Assembly: GCA_903857255.1 (NCBI GenBank)
Contig: CAIODY010000043.1
Location: 144,334 to 208,333, forward strand
Origin: an uncultured bacterium
GTDB taxonomy: Bacteria > Bacteroidota > Bacteroidia > Chitinophagales > CAIODY01
Direction: 5' to 3'
Length of the DNA: 64,000 nt
Below, one piece after another: positions 42,333 through 52,348 of this stretch; within the stretch, counting starts at the first letter, position 1, and each line of letters opens with the position of its first letter. A program made the position numbers and the translations under genes. The notes beneath the pieces are model-generated. The model was not told the origin of the DNA. It did no database searches and worked only from the letters and a program-made list of their open reading frames with translations.

Positions 42333-43715
42333 ATGTTTATCCAACAACTTTATACCAACTGTTTAGCGCAAGCCGCTTATTATATTGAATCGAATGGTGA
42401 AGCCGCAATCATCGACCCATTAAGGGATACAGCAGATTACCTTACTTTATTAAAATCAAGAAATGCAAAATTGAAATACATTTTTGAAACGCATTTTCAT
42501 GCTGATTTTGTGAGCGGACATTTAGATTTAGCCAAGCAAACTGGTGCACAAATAATCTTTGGACCTGATGCAAAACCTAATTATGAAGCACGAATTTGCC
42601 GCGATAATGAAAAACTTTTGTTGGGCGATTGTGTGCTGCAAGTGTTGCACACACCGGGTCACACCATTGAATCCATCTGTGTTTTATTGTTTGATGAACA
42701 ACATAAATCGCACAGTTTATTTAGTGGCGATACTTTGTTTGTGGGCGATGTTGGTCGCCCTGATTTGTTGAGTGGAAATTTATCGAAAGAAGTTTTAGCC
42801 AGCATGTTGTATGATTCAATTCAACAAAAAATAATGCCGCTAAATGGTGACGTGATTGTATATCCTGGGCATGGAGCTGGTTCTCCTTGCGGAAAAAATT
42901 TAGGCAAGGAAACCAGCTCTACTATTGGCATTCAGAAGAAATTGAATTATGCTTTACAACCAATTACAAAAGAAAAATTCATTGAAATAGTTACTGCTGA
43001 CCAACCTGCTGCGCCAGCTTATTTTTTTAAAGATGCAGCGATAAATAAAAATGGTTACGAAAGTTTTGAAACCGTTTTACAAAAAGAAATGAAAGATTTA
43101 TCTGCCGAGCAAGTGGCTGAATATATCCGCAAAGGTGCGGTGGTGCTGGATGTGAGAAACAATAATGATTTTGCCAATGCACATATCAAAGGTGCTATCA
43201 ACATTGCACTGAATGGAACATTCGCTATTTACACAGGTTCTATTATTTCATTAACGCAACCGATTGTGTTGGTTTGCGACATGGGAAAAGAGAAAGAACC
43301 ACTTACAAGGCTTGCCCGTGTTGGGTTTGAGAATGTAGTGGGTTATTGGGATGGTGATGTTCACTTTTTAATTTCGCATGAAATTGAAATCAGCAAAATA
43401 AAAACGATTGCCGTGGATGAGTTGAATGAAGTGTTGACGAATGAAAAAATGGTGGTGTTGGATGTGCGATTGAAAAATGAATTTGATGTACAACATTTAA
43501 AAAATGCCATCAACATTCCGTTGAATGAATTGCAAGATAGAATTGCCGAATTAAACCCCAAAGATGAATTGTTGATTTACTGCGCAGGCGGCTACCGAAG
43601 CATGATTGCAGCTTCTATTTTAGAAAAAAACGGTTTCAAAAAACTGATTAATTTGAATGGCGGAATTAATGCGGTGAATAAATACAAACCCGAAATGATT
43701 TTGCAAATGGCTTGA
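42333..43715 (+). CDS. Persulfide-dioxygenase-like metallo-beta-lactamase with two rhodanese domains
   Basis: 460 aa. Residues about 1-230: metallo-beta-lactamase domain with the iron/zinc motif FETHFHADFVSGH, then LHTPGHTIES and FSGDTLFVGDVGRPDLL, as in ETHE1/CstB persulfide dioxygenases. About 255-350: rhodanese-like domain with VLDVRNNNDFANAHIKGAIN and Cys in VLVCDMGKEKEP, whose loop is not canonical. About 360-455: rhodanese with a canonical active loop YCAGGYRSM. The fusion oxidises and transfers sulfane sulfur in H2S detoxification. It stands alone, 100 bases after the globin gene, behind a palindrome. Confidence 0.88.
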   Translation: MFIQQLYTNCLAQAAYYIESNGEAAIIDPLRDTADYLTLLKSRNAKLKYIFETHFHADFVSGHLDLAKQTGAQIIFGPDAKPNYEARICRDNEKLLLGDCVLQVLHTPGHTIESICVLLFDEQHKSHSLFSGDTLFVGDVGRPDLLSGNLSKEVLASMLYDSIQQKIMPLNGDVIVYPGHGAGSPCGKNLGKETSSTIGIQKKLNYALQPITKEKFIEIVTADQPAAPAYFFKDAAINKNGYESFETVLQKEMKDLSAEQVAEYIRKGAVVLDVRNNNDFANAHIKGAINIALNGTFAIYTGSIISLTQPIVLVCDMGKEKEPLTRLARVGFENVVGYWDGDVHFLISHEIEISKIKTIAVDELNEVLTNEKMVVLDVRLKNEFDVQHLKNAINIPLNELQDRIAELNPKDELLIYCAGGYRSMIAASILEKNGFKKLINLNGGINAVNKYKPEMILQMA

Positions 43716-43794
43716 TTTTTTTATGCTTTCAGAGCAATTCTTTTAAAATCAAAACCTTTTCTGCTTTTATCTATGAAAATTCCCTTCTAAAACT

Positions 43795-43802
43795 TACCTT
43801 TG
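43795..43802 (+). promoter_or_regulatory. -7 box of atpD
   Basis: TACCTTTG matches TAnnTTTG. The leader to the ATG at 43887 is about 84 bases and contains a GTGAATGGTGAATGG simple repeat, common in Bacteroidota intergenic DNA. Confidence 0.45.
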
Positions 43803-43883
43803 CGGCTCGAAAAAAGTGAATGGTGAATGGTCAATTGTGAATCCATCATTTTAGAAAATATTTTTACCAACAATTCAATATAA

Positions 43884-45395
<1,512 letters not shown>

Positions 45396-45408
45396 AAGCT
45401 TACAAAAT

Positions 45409-45455
45409 GGTTCGACAGGGCTCACCATGACGGTCATCCTGAGCTTGTCGAAGGA
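45409..45455. repeat. Dispersed palindromic repeat between atpD and atpC
   Basis: An imperfect palindrome runs from GGTTCGACAGGGCTCACCAT to CCTGAGCTTGTCGAAGGA, pairing TTCGACA with TGTCGAA and GGCTCA with TGAGC. Its G+C content is much higher than the flanks. This GACAAGCTCAGG-type unit is a familiar dispersed repeat in many bacterial genomes. It places a strong hairpin within the atpDC message. Confidence 0.75.
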
Positions 45456-45471
45456 TAAAATAAAAAGAAAA

Positions 45472-45504
45472 CACTTTGCGTCTTTGCGCCTTTGTGTGAA
45501 AAAC
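45472..45504 (+). repeat. TTTGCGTCTTTGCGCCTTTG repeat
   Basis: CACTTTGCGTCTTTGCGCC, then TTTGTGTGAAAAAC, consists of near-tandem CTTTGCG units and is another widespread Bacteroidota intergenic element. It lies 10 bases before the atpC start. The TTTG-rich sequence could mimic promoter elements. Confidence 0.6.
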
Positions 45505-45514
45505 AAAAAACAAA

Positions 45515-45757
45515 ATGACACTTGAGATTCTAACTCCAGAAAAAAAATTCTTCAGCGGCGATGCAGAAAGCGTTATGCTGCCTGGTGCTGATGGAAAGTT
45601 TGAAATATTGAAAGACCATGCGCCATTGATTTCATCATTGAAAGAAGGTGAAATTCGTATTCGCCAAAATGGAAAAGATACTTCGGTAAAAATTAAAAGT
45701 GGTTTTGTTGAAGTGTTGAACAACAAAATTAACGTGATGGTAGAAGGTGCTGCATAA
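45515..45757 (+). CDS. atpC: ATP synthase F1 subunit epsilon, short form
   Basis: 80 aa. MTLEILTPEKKFFSGDAESV with MLPGADGKFEILKDHAPLIS and LKEGEIRIRQNG is the epsilon beta-sandwich. It ends after this domain (NNKINVMVEGAA) and lacks the C-terminal helical hairpin of longer epsilon subunits, as is common in Bacteroidota. It couples the rotor to F1. It follows atpD after a 119-base repeat-containing gap. Confidence 0.93.
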   Translation: MTLEILTPEKKFFSGDAESVMLPGADGKFEILKDHAPLISSLKEGEIRIRQNGKDTSVKIKSGFVEVLNNKINVMVEGAA

Positions 45758-45798
45758 TTCAGTTTTTAAAGTTCATCAAGTACATAAAGTTTTTAAAG

Positions 45799-45831
45799 AA
45801 AAGCCAATTCAAATTTTGAGTTGGCTTTTTT
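45799..45831 (+). terminator. Terminator of atpDC
   Basis: AAAAGCCAATTCAAA (45799-45813) pairs imperfectly with TTTGAGTTGGCTTTT around a short AT loop and is followed by a T-run. It lies about 40 bases after the atpC stop. The rest of the gap to topA shows only a near-consensus TTTCTTTG box at 45931-45938. Confidence 0.75.
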
Positions 45832-45958
45832 CATAAAAATCAGTTGCAAAAATTCAACAAGTGTTTACATTAATAGCCTTTTAAAAAAATCTTATCCATA
45901 ACCACATTTCTTTTTTTCATTGCAAAAACATTTCTTTGCAAAAATTTAACCGAACCGA

Positions 45959-48301
45959 ATGGCAAAAAATTTATTGATTGTTGAGTCGCCTGCGAAAGCA
46001 AAAACTATTGAAAAATATTTGGGTGAAGATTTTAAAGTAGTGAGTAGCAAAGGACATATTCGCGATTTGGCAAAAGGCGACAAAGGTGTTGATATTGCTA
46101 ATGGTTTCAAGCCTAATTATATTATAAGTGAAGACAAAGCTGATGTGGTAAAGGAACTGCAAAAGTTGGCTAAATCATCGCAAGAAGTTTGGCTGGCAAC
46201 GGATGAAGACCGTGAAGGAGAGGCAATTAGCTGGCACTTATGCGAAGCTTTAAACCTGGATGTAAAAAACACAAAGCGAATTGTTTTTCATGAAATTACT
46301 AAGTCTGCCATTCAGGAAGCGATTACTAAACCACGAAAAGTGGATATCAATTTAGTAGATGCACAACAAGCACGAAGAGTGTTGGATAGAATTGTGGGCT
46401 TTGAATTATCCCCTATTTTATGGCGTAAGCTTTCGGCTGGAAGTGGCTTGAGTGCTGGTCGTGTACAATCTGTAGCGGTAAGATTAATTGTAGAAAAAGA
46501 AAGAGAAATTTTAGAACACAACACTAAGTCATTTTATAAAGTAGTTGCTTATTTTTTAGCTGAAAACGATGGCAAACTAACTCCATTCAAAGCAGAATTG
46601 TCAAAAAAATATGACGATAAAAAAGATGCAGAAACATTTTTACAAAGTTGCATCAACGCAAAATATACAGTCACAAAAATTGAAGTAAAACCAGGGAAAC
46701 GTACACCAGCAGCACCTTTCACCACTTCAACTTTGCAGCAAGAGGCTTCGCAAAAATTGTACATGTCTCCAGTTATTACAATGATGGTTGCACAACGGCT
46801 TTATGAGGCTGGGCATATTTCATACATGAGAACGGACTCTGTAAATCTTTCTACACAGGCACTAAGCAATATTCAGAGCCAAATTGAGAAAATGTATGGT
46901 AAACAATATCATCAACATAGAAGTTATCAAAGCAAAACAGCCAATGCTCAAGAAGCGCATGAAGCTATTCGTCCTACTGAAATGAAAAATGTAGATATTG
47001 ATGTGGATAGTGACCAATTGCGTTTATACCAATTAATTTGGCGTAGAACAATTGCATCACAAATGGCTGATGCAGAATTGGAAAGAACAATTGCTGAAAT
47101 TACAATTTCTACCAACAATTCTATTTTGCAAGCAAAAGGCGAAGTAATAAAATTTGATGGTTTTTTGAAAGTGTATATGGAAAGTGTAGATGAAGATTTA
47201 GATGATAATGATGAAAAGGATAATGCTCTTTTACCTCCATTAAAAAAAGACCAGCAAGTAAAACTAAAAGAGTTAGTTGCTACACAACGTTTCACAAAAC
47301 CTGCTTCAAGATATACGGAAGCTGGATTAGTAAAGAAGTTAGAGGAATTAGGAATTGGTCGCCCATCCACTTATGCTCCAACTATTAATACAATTATCAA
47401 AAGAGGTTATGTAGAGAAAAAAATAAAAGAAGGAATAGAAAGAAGCTATGAAGTTTACAAATTGAACGACCAAGGTTCAATAAAAATGGAAACAAAAACC
47501 GAAAACACTGGGGCAGAAAAAAATAAACTATCTCCAACCGATTTGGGATTATTAACTAATGATTTTTTGGTTGAACATTTTAAAGGAATTTTAGATTATT
47601 CATTTACTGCAAAAGTAGAAGCCGAGTTTGATGAAATTGCAGATGGCAAATTGAAGTGGCCAAAAATGCTCGACACATTTTACAAACCATTTCATGGAAT
47701 TGTAGAGCATACCATTGAAAATGCTGAAAGAGTGAGTGGCGAACGTGATTTGGGTATCGACCCTAAGAGTGGTAAAAAAGTAATTGCACGTATGGGGCGT
47801 TATGGTCCAATGGTACAAATTGGTGAATCAACAGAAGATGAGAATGATAAACCAAAGTTTTCTAAACTTAAGCCCAATCAAAGTATCAGTACAATAACTT
47901 TAGAAGAGGCATTAGAATGTTTTGCATTGCCACGAGTGGTTGGTCAATTTGAAGAAAAAGATTTAACAGTGAATATTGGTCGCTTTGGCGCTTATTTAGC
48001 ACACGATGGCAAGTTTTATAGTTTGAAAAAAACGCATGACCCCTACACTATTACTTCGGCGGAAGCCATTGAAGTGATAGAAGAAAAACGCAACAGCATT
48101 TTACGAGTTTTTGAAGGCACTGATATTTCTATTGTTGTTGGTCGATGGGGACCTTACATTAAAGCAGGTAAGAAAAATGTGAAACTACCTAAGGATGCTG
48201 ATGTGAAAAAAATTAAGTTGGAAGAAATCATGCCTTTAATAGAAGCTGCACCCGAAGCCAAACCACGTGGTTGGGCGGCAAGAAAAAAAGCGAAAAAATA
48301 A
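45959..48301 (+). CDS. topA: DNA topoisomerase I
   Basis: 780 aa type IA topoisomerase that relaxes negative supercoils. TOPRIM domain: NLLIVESPAKAKTIEKYLG and ATDEDREGEAISWHL. The active tyrosine is in GHISYMRTDSVNLS, and the strand-gate sequence LGIGRPSTYAPTI is present. The C-terminus has three topoisomerase C-terminal repeats (ARMGRYGPMVQIG, NIGRFGAYLAHDGKF, VGRWGPYIKAGKKNV) in place of zinc ribbons, and a basic tail ARKKAKK. The next gene begins directly at its stop (TAATTG). Confidence 0.97.
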   Translation: MAKNLLIVESPAKAKTIEKYLGEDFKVVSSKGHIRDLAKGDKGVDIANGFKPNYIISEDKADVVKELQKLAKSSQEVWLATDEDREGEAISWHLCEALNLDVKNTKRIVFHEITKSAIQEAITKPRKVDINLVDAQQARRVLDRIVGFELSPILWRKLSAGSGLSAGRVQSVAVRLIVEKEREILEHNTKSFYKVVAYFLAENDGKLTPFKAELSKKYDDKKDAETFLQSCINAKYTVTKIEVKPGKRTPAAPFTTSTLQQEASQKLYMSPVITMMVAQRLYEAGHISYMRTDSVNLSTQALSNIQSQIEKMYGKQYHQHRSYQSKTANAQEAHEAIRPTEMKNVDIDVDSDQLRLYQLIWRRTIASQMADAELERTIAEITISTNNSILQAKGEVIKFDGFLKVYMESVDEDLDDNDEKDNALLPPLKKDQQVKLKELVATQRFTKPASRYTEAGLVKKLEELGIGRPSTYAPTINTIIKRGYVEKKIKEGIERSYEVYKLNDQGSIKMETKTENTGAEKNKLSPTDLGLLTNDFLVEHFKGILDYSFTAKVEAEFDEIADGKLKWPKMLDTFYKPFHGIVEHTIENAERVSGERDLGIDPKSGKKVIARMGRYGPMVQIGESTEDENDKPKFSKLKPNQSISTITLEEALECFALPRVVGQFEEKDLTVNIGRFGAYLAHDGKFYSLKKTHDPYTITSAEAIEVIEEKRNSILRVFEGTDISIVVGRWGPYIKAGKKNVKLPKDADVKKIKLEEIMPLIEAAPEAKPRGWAARKKAKK

Positions 48302-49183
48302 TTGAGCAACAACATTAAAAATACTGAACTAAAATCGTTGGTGGCATTGTTAGATGACCCCGATGAAGAAGTATTTGAAAATGTTTTTAATCGGTTGTGT
48401 GAATATGGACCAGCCGTTATTCCATCATTAGAAAGTGAATGGATGCACAATTTGGATGAAATGGTGCAGGAGCGATTGGAAACTTTAATTCACACCATTC
48501 AATTTGATTATGTAAAAAGTGAATTGAAAACTTGGGCTTTAAATGATTCGAAAGATTTATTGAAAGGCTTGCTCATCATCAATAAATATCAATATCCTGA
48601 CGCTGACAATCAAAAAATAATTGAGCAAATTGAACTGCTCAAAAAAAATATTTGGATTGAATTGAATTATCAACTCACACCATTGGAACAAGTGAGGGTG
48701 TTTAATTTAATTTTCTTCAAACACAGTAAATACGAACCGAACATTGAGAATATTCATGACCCGAAAAATAATTTCATCAGCCATATTTTAGAATCGAAAA
48801 AAAGTAATCCAATCGGTATTGCTTTGTTGTATCTATTGTTGGCGCAACAGCTTCGGATGCCGATTTACGGCGTTTGTTTAAAACAATATTTCATTCTTTG
48901 TTTTATTGATGCTGATATTTTTCATACGGATAGCAGCATGATGAATGCACAGGATATTTTGTTTTACATCAATCCTTATAACAAAGGTGCAATCTTTAAT
49001 AATCAGGAAATTCATGCTTATCTGCGCCGCATGAAATTAGAACCAAAAGACAAATATTTTTATCCAGCCAGTAATATTGAAATAGTGAAAGAACTGCTGG
49101 ACACCATTTTGCAAAACTTTGAAATGCAGGGTGAGAAAGAGAAAGCCGAAGAAATTTTTTTTTTAAAGGGCATACTTTCCTAA
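48302..49183 (+). CDS. SirB1-like transglutaminase-fold protein
   Basis: 293 aa. The N-terminal half has HEAT-like helices (ALLDDPDEEVFENVFNRLCE). The second half carries the SirB1/transglutaminase-like-2 signature: DPKNNFISHILESKKSNPIG, then IALLYLLLAQQLRMPIYGVC and LKQYFILCF. The catalytic Cys of true transglutaminases is not evident. The biochemical role is unknown. The start is a TTG abutting the topA stop, so translation is probably coupled. Confidence 0.75.
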   Translation: MSNNIKNTELKSLVALLDDPDEEVFENVFNRLCEYGPAVIPSLESEWMHNLDEMVQERLETLIHTIQFDYVKSELKTWALNDSKDLLKGLLIINKYQYPDADNQKIIEQIELLKKNIWIELNYQLTPLEQVRVFNLIFFKHSKYEPNIENIHDPKNNFISHILESKKSNPIGIALLYLLLAQQLRMPIYGVCLKQYFILCFIDADIFHTDSSMMNAQDILFYINPYNKGAIFNNQEIHAYLRRMKLEPKDKYFYPASNIEIVKELLDTILQNFEMQGEKEKAEEIFFLKGILS

Positions 49184-49231
49184 AAGAAATTCATTTTTAA
49201 AATGGGTGCGTAGAATTACAAAAATTTGTTG

Positions 49232-49440
49232 TTGTTCGTGGTGTTGATTCGGTACATCTTTGTATCGCAATCAAATTTAAAACTATGAAAATTTAAACTT
49301 GGTTGCTGAAACAACAGTTTGCTCCTTTTTTTTCCTGAATCTTAATCGTGTTGATAGAGAGCATTATTAAGAAAGAAAAAACTAAGAAAACAAAGCGGAC
49401 TTTAAAGCTACTCAAATTAATTTTTGAGTAGCTTTTTCTT
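49232..49440 (+). ncRNA. Candidate small RNA or leader with its own promoter and terminator
   Basis: A promoter-like pair, TTG (49232-49234) and CATCTTTG (49255-49262, one mismatch from TAnnTTTG), with a 20-base spacer, precedes a 170-base stretch without a real gene; its only start codon gives ATGAAAATTTAA. It contains a GTTG/CAAC stem and a CTTAAT/ATTAAG stem. It ends at a strong terminator, AAAGCTACTCAAA (49404-49416) with TTTGAGTAGCTTT (49423-49435) and a T-rich tail. It may be a small RNA, or the hairpin may only end the topA-SirB1 transcript. Confidence 0.35.
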
Positions 49441-49453
49441 TTTGCTACATTTG
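49424..49453 (+). promoter_or_regulatory. Promoter of the SET gene overlapping the terminator
   Basis: TTG at 49424-49426, a 19-base spacer, and TACATTTG at 49446-49453 match the Bacteroidetes promoter. The -33 element lies inside the right arm of the preceding terminator hairpin. The ATG follows 16 bases after the -7 box. Confidence 0.55.
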
Positions 49454-49469
49454 AAATTAAAGAATAAAA

Positions 49470-49853
49470 ATGCGACATGAAGCATTAATAATTTTAAAAA
49501 CAAAAAACAAAGGAAGGGGGGTTTTTACTGACCAAGCTATTGTTGAAGGCGAAGTGATTGAAATTGCACCCATGTTGGTGTTGCCTGAAGCCGATAAATT
49601 GTTGGTTGACAAAACTCATTTGTACAATTATTATTTTTTGTGGGGAAAAGAAAATAAGCAAATTGCTATTGCATTGGGCTATGGAAGTATCTACAATCAT
49701 AGCTTTCAGCCTAATGTGGCTTACAAAATGGATTTTGAAAATGAAACCATCACCTTTGTTGCTTGGCGTAATATTGAAAAGGACGAAGAACTTTTTATCA
49801 ACTATAATGGTGATGAGGATAGCAACGACCTTTTGTGGTTTGATGTAAAATAA
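49470..49853 (+). CDS. SET-domain protein
   Basis: 127 aa, a stand-alone SET domain. It shows TKNKGRGVFTDQAIVEGEVI at the start, the SAM/lysine site GSIYNHSFQPNVAYKM (NHSxxPN) and the C-terminal EELFINYNGDED (ELxINY). SET proteins methylate lysine side chains; in bacteria the targets are mostly unknown. The post-SET cysteines are absent. The gene has its own promoter and terminator, so it is a single transcription unit. Confidence 0.85.
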   Translation: MRHEALIILKTKNKGRGVFTDQAIVEGEVIEIAPMLVLPEADKLLVDKTHLYNYYFLWGKENKQIAIALGYGSIYNHSFQPNVAYKMDFENETITFVAWRNIEKDEELFINYNGDEDSNDLLWFDVK

Positions 49854-49885
49854 AAAGCAGTAACAATTTTTTGTTACTGCTTTTT
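49852..49885. terminator. Bidirectional terminator between SET and MuiA-like genes
   Basis: AAAAAGCAGTAACAA (49852-49866) pairs perfectly with TTGTTACTGCTTTTT (49871-49885) around the loop TTTT, with A- and T-runs at both ends. Confidence 0.9.
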
Positions 49886-49903
49886 ATTTTACCATTCACT
49901 TTT

Positions 49904-51547
49904 TCAATTCAAATTTCCAATCGTTTTATCTTTCGGATATTTTACTGAATAGCTCAATCGTAAAGTTTTATTTTCTTGTGATTTCAAATCAAATCGCCAT
50001 TGCAATTGTCCTTTGTCTTTATCATCCGAAGCATTTGATTTTTCCAACAATTCAATTTCAATGTCTTTATCGGTAGTAATTGGATATTGGTCAAGCATGA
50101 TTAAACTCACTGCATCTTTCTTGGTGTTACGAACAGTAATATCATAAGTGAAGCTTTCTTTTCGAGTTGAGCCAATTACTTTTCGAGCTGAATAATCTTT
50201 CACTTTAGTTCGTTTGATAATTATTTTTTTATCACGTCCCATGCTGAAACTCAAGGTATCACGGGTGTTTCGAGTATCCACAAAGCTTTGCCCAACATAA
50301 GTTCCTTCAAAGAAAATGTTGGCATTAGCAGGTAGTAAATTCAATTTTTCCCAATCTGTAATTCGAGCTAGCAAGAAAGCATCTTTATCCAATTTTGGCA
50401 CTGCATAATATTGATAAGTAGCTGGCAATTCATAATCAATCATACTTACCAAATGCGTTTTGCCATCACTTGGAATGTCATATTTCAAATCAATTTCAAA
50501 AGTTGCATTCAGCTGCGATTCAGTAACGGTTGTATATGCAGCTAATGAATTTGTTTGTTCAACATTCTGATAAACATCTGCGGCTTTCTTATCCAAACTG
50601 TATGCTTTCATTTTCGGTGCAGCCATAGATTCATTTCTTGTCATTGCAGCAGCTGGCGCATTACTATAAGTATTATAATAACTTGGTTGATAAAAACTTA
50701 AATACCAAGGCTGTAATACAGGGCTGGTACCGCCCTCGTTCGGATTACCAGTGCTGATAGTCAGCTTCACATCGCTCCATGCTAAGCCAGTATTATTCCA
50801 TACTTGTGCTTTGTAATACAACTTAATTTTGCTTTGCACATTTTCACAACGCAAATCATAAATCGGATTCCAACCAGCATTAGCGTTGACATAACTCATG
50901 TTGAAATCAGCATTGGTAGCAGTATTGGCGAACACTTGCAAAACTACTTCACCTGTTGGTTGATTTTGTTTGGCGTTTTCTTGCGCTAATTGACTGTTCA
51001 GTTGATTTATTTTTTCTTGATTTTTTTTGTCCTTCAAATCCAAATCTAAAATATCAGCTTTCAATTCTGTGGATTTTTTAAAATTGAAATCCATCAACTT
51101 TTGTAATTCCAATACAGATAACCCAACATTAGCACCACCAACGATTTTGTTGGCTTGCAAAATGGAAAGAGCCTCATTATCAACCTGACGTTGATTATCA
51201 ATTTTTGAATTAATCAGCGTTACAATTTCCAATGAATCTTCAATCATTTTCACTCTTGGTGATTTTTGATTTTGATTCATGTAGTTGATACGATATTCGG
51301 TGGATTGAATAGTTACTCCGTTCACACTTCCTACTTGTAAAGTTTGTTGATTCAAATTAGCAGGCAAGCCTTCAACTATTACTGTTGATGAGCCTTGCGG
51401 CAAAACTGCACTAAAACGATTGTTGATTTCAGCACCTTGTAAATAAACAGTTGCAGAATTGATTTTTGCTTTCACTTTGATTTCTTTTTCAGCAAAAACA
51501 GAAATACTTGTTGCAATAAAAATTGCAGATAAAAAAACTGACTTCAT
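49904..51547 (-). CDS. MuiA-family protein (DUF4140-DUF4139)
   Basis: 547 aa secreted protein with a signal peptide (VFLSAIFIATSISVFA). The N-terminal DUF4140 (AKINSATVYLQGAEINNRFS) is followed by a coiled coil (about 160-200, LKDKKNQEKINQLNSQLAQE). The DUF4139 domain shows MSYVNANAGWNPIYDLRCEN and TISTGNPNEGG. Proteins of this type are annotated as mucoidy inhibitor A, but their molecular role is not established. A low-complexity Asn/Ala/Tyr stretch lies near 300. The gene is monocistronic, convergent with the SET gene. Confidence 0.88.
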   Translation of the reverse strand: MKSVFLSAIFIATSISVFAEKEIKVKAKINSATVYLQGAEINNRFSAVLPQGSSTVIVEGLPANLNQQTLQVGSVNGVTIQSTEYRINYMNQNQKSPRVKMIEDSLEIVTLINSKIDNQRQVDNEALSILQANKIVGGANVGLSVLELQKLMDFNFKKSTELKADILDLDLKDKKNQEKINQLNSQLAQENAKQNQPTGEVVLQVFANTATNADFNMSYVNANAGWNPIYDLRCENVQSKIKLYYKAQVWNNTGLAWSDVKLTISTGNPNEGGTSPVLQPWYLSFYQPSYYNTYSNAPAAAMTRNESMAAPKMKAYSLDKKAADVYQNVEQTNSLAAYTTVTESQLNATFEIDLKYDIPSDGKTHLVSMIDYELPATYQYYAVPKLDKDAFLLARITDWEKLNLLPANANIFFEGTYVGQSFVDTRNTRDTLSFSMGRDKKIIIKRTKVKDYSARKVIGSTRKESFTYDITVRNTKKDAVSLIMLDQYPITTDKDIEIELLEKSNASDDKDKGQLQWRFDLKSQENKTLRLSYSVKYPKDKTIGNLN

Positions 51548-51762
51548 GATTATTGGATTTTTAAATTTTCATTTTAGATGCAAACACCTTGCCGATTGCA
51601 TAAAATGAAGTTGGTAATAAATTGTAAAAGTAAAATTAAGTGAATCTAACTTTGCATTGTTGGGTTTTAATTATCATTATTCTTCACCAAAATAATCGCT
51701 GTCGATTTTCTTGAGTTAGTAAACTTGTTGAGTGGAGCAACAAGTTTTGGTTGTGTAAAATA

Positions 51763-52320
51763 TTAAATCAAAAACAACTTTTCCAAAACTGAAGATTTTA
51801 AATATTTATTTAAAATCGGAAAAATTTTGTTTACATTTTTTTCAATGGAATCTTCTTCTGAATCACCACCACAATAATTGATTAATGTCTTTCCGATATT
51901 TTGGTTTGATTTATATTCTTCAATAATTGAATTAACATGTTCAACAACAACAATAAAATGTGCTAATTCGTTCTTGTCAACTTCGTTAATTTTAAATTTA
52001 TCATCAGCAATAAAAATTTCAATAGCTTTATTTTTGAAAAGAATAAAGTTGAACAATGGTTCTTTGGGATTGAAGGCTCCTACTCTTCCTATATTATGAG
52101 CACTATATTCTCGATTCATTTTTAATTCACTTAACGCATAACTTACAATGTTTTTACGCCTTCTTGATTCTTGTCTAATGGTTTGTATCCAACTTAAAAG
52201 AAACGCTGAAAGTGCTCCAATAATTGCTGATAAAATAGCTATTTGTAAAGCATTGGCAGTTGAATCGCCGTAATTTTCATTTGTTTGAAAAAACACTATA
52301 TCAATAAGTTGTAAAGTCAT
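51763..52320 (-). CDS. Unknown membrane-anchored protein
   Basis: 185 aa, not recognised. One membrane helix near the N-terminus (ALQIAILSAIIGALSAFLLS) is followed by a basic stretch RQESRRRKN, placing the helical remainder in the cytoplasm. That part has VVEHVNSIIEEYKSNQN and an acidic patch GGDSEEDSIEKN. It lies 28 bases downstream of aspS on the same strand and may be its co-transcript. The 215 bases after it hold a hairpin (AAACTTGTTG with CAACAAGTTT, 51721-51747) without a T-run and nothing else recognisable. Confidence 0.55.
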   Translation of the reverse strand: MTLQLIDIVFFQTNENYGDSTANALQIAILSAIIGALSAFLLSWIQTIRQESRRRKNIVSYALSELKMNREYSAHNIGRVGAFNPKEPLFNFILFKNKAIEIFIADDKFKINEVDKNELAHFIVVVEHVNSIIEEYKSNQNIGKTLINYCGGDSEEDSIEKNVNKIFPILNKYLKSSVLEKLFLI

Positions 52321-52348
52321 TTCTTGATTTTAAATTTTTGCTTTTGAA

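Noticed and set aside
46948..47370. 140-codon antisense frame in topA
   Set aside because: Serine- and phenylalanine-rich reverse translation of lysine- and glutamate-rich topA codons; no independent signal.
51721..51747. AAACTTGTTG/CAACAAGTTT hairpin as a terminator of the unknown 185-aa gene
   Set aside because: Good stem, but no T-run follows on the minus strand, so it is not called a terminator.
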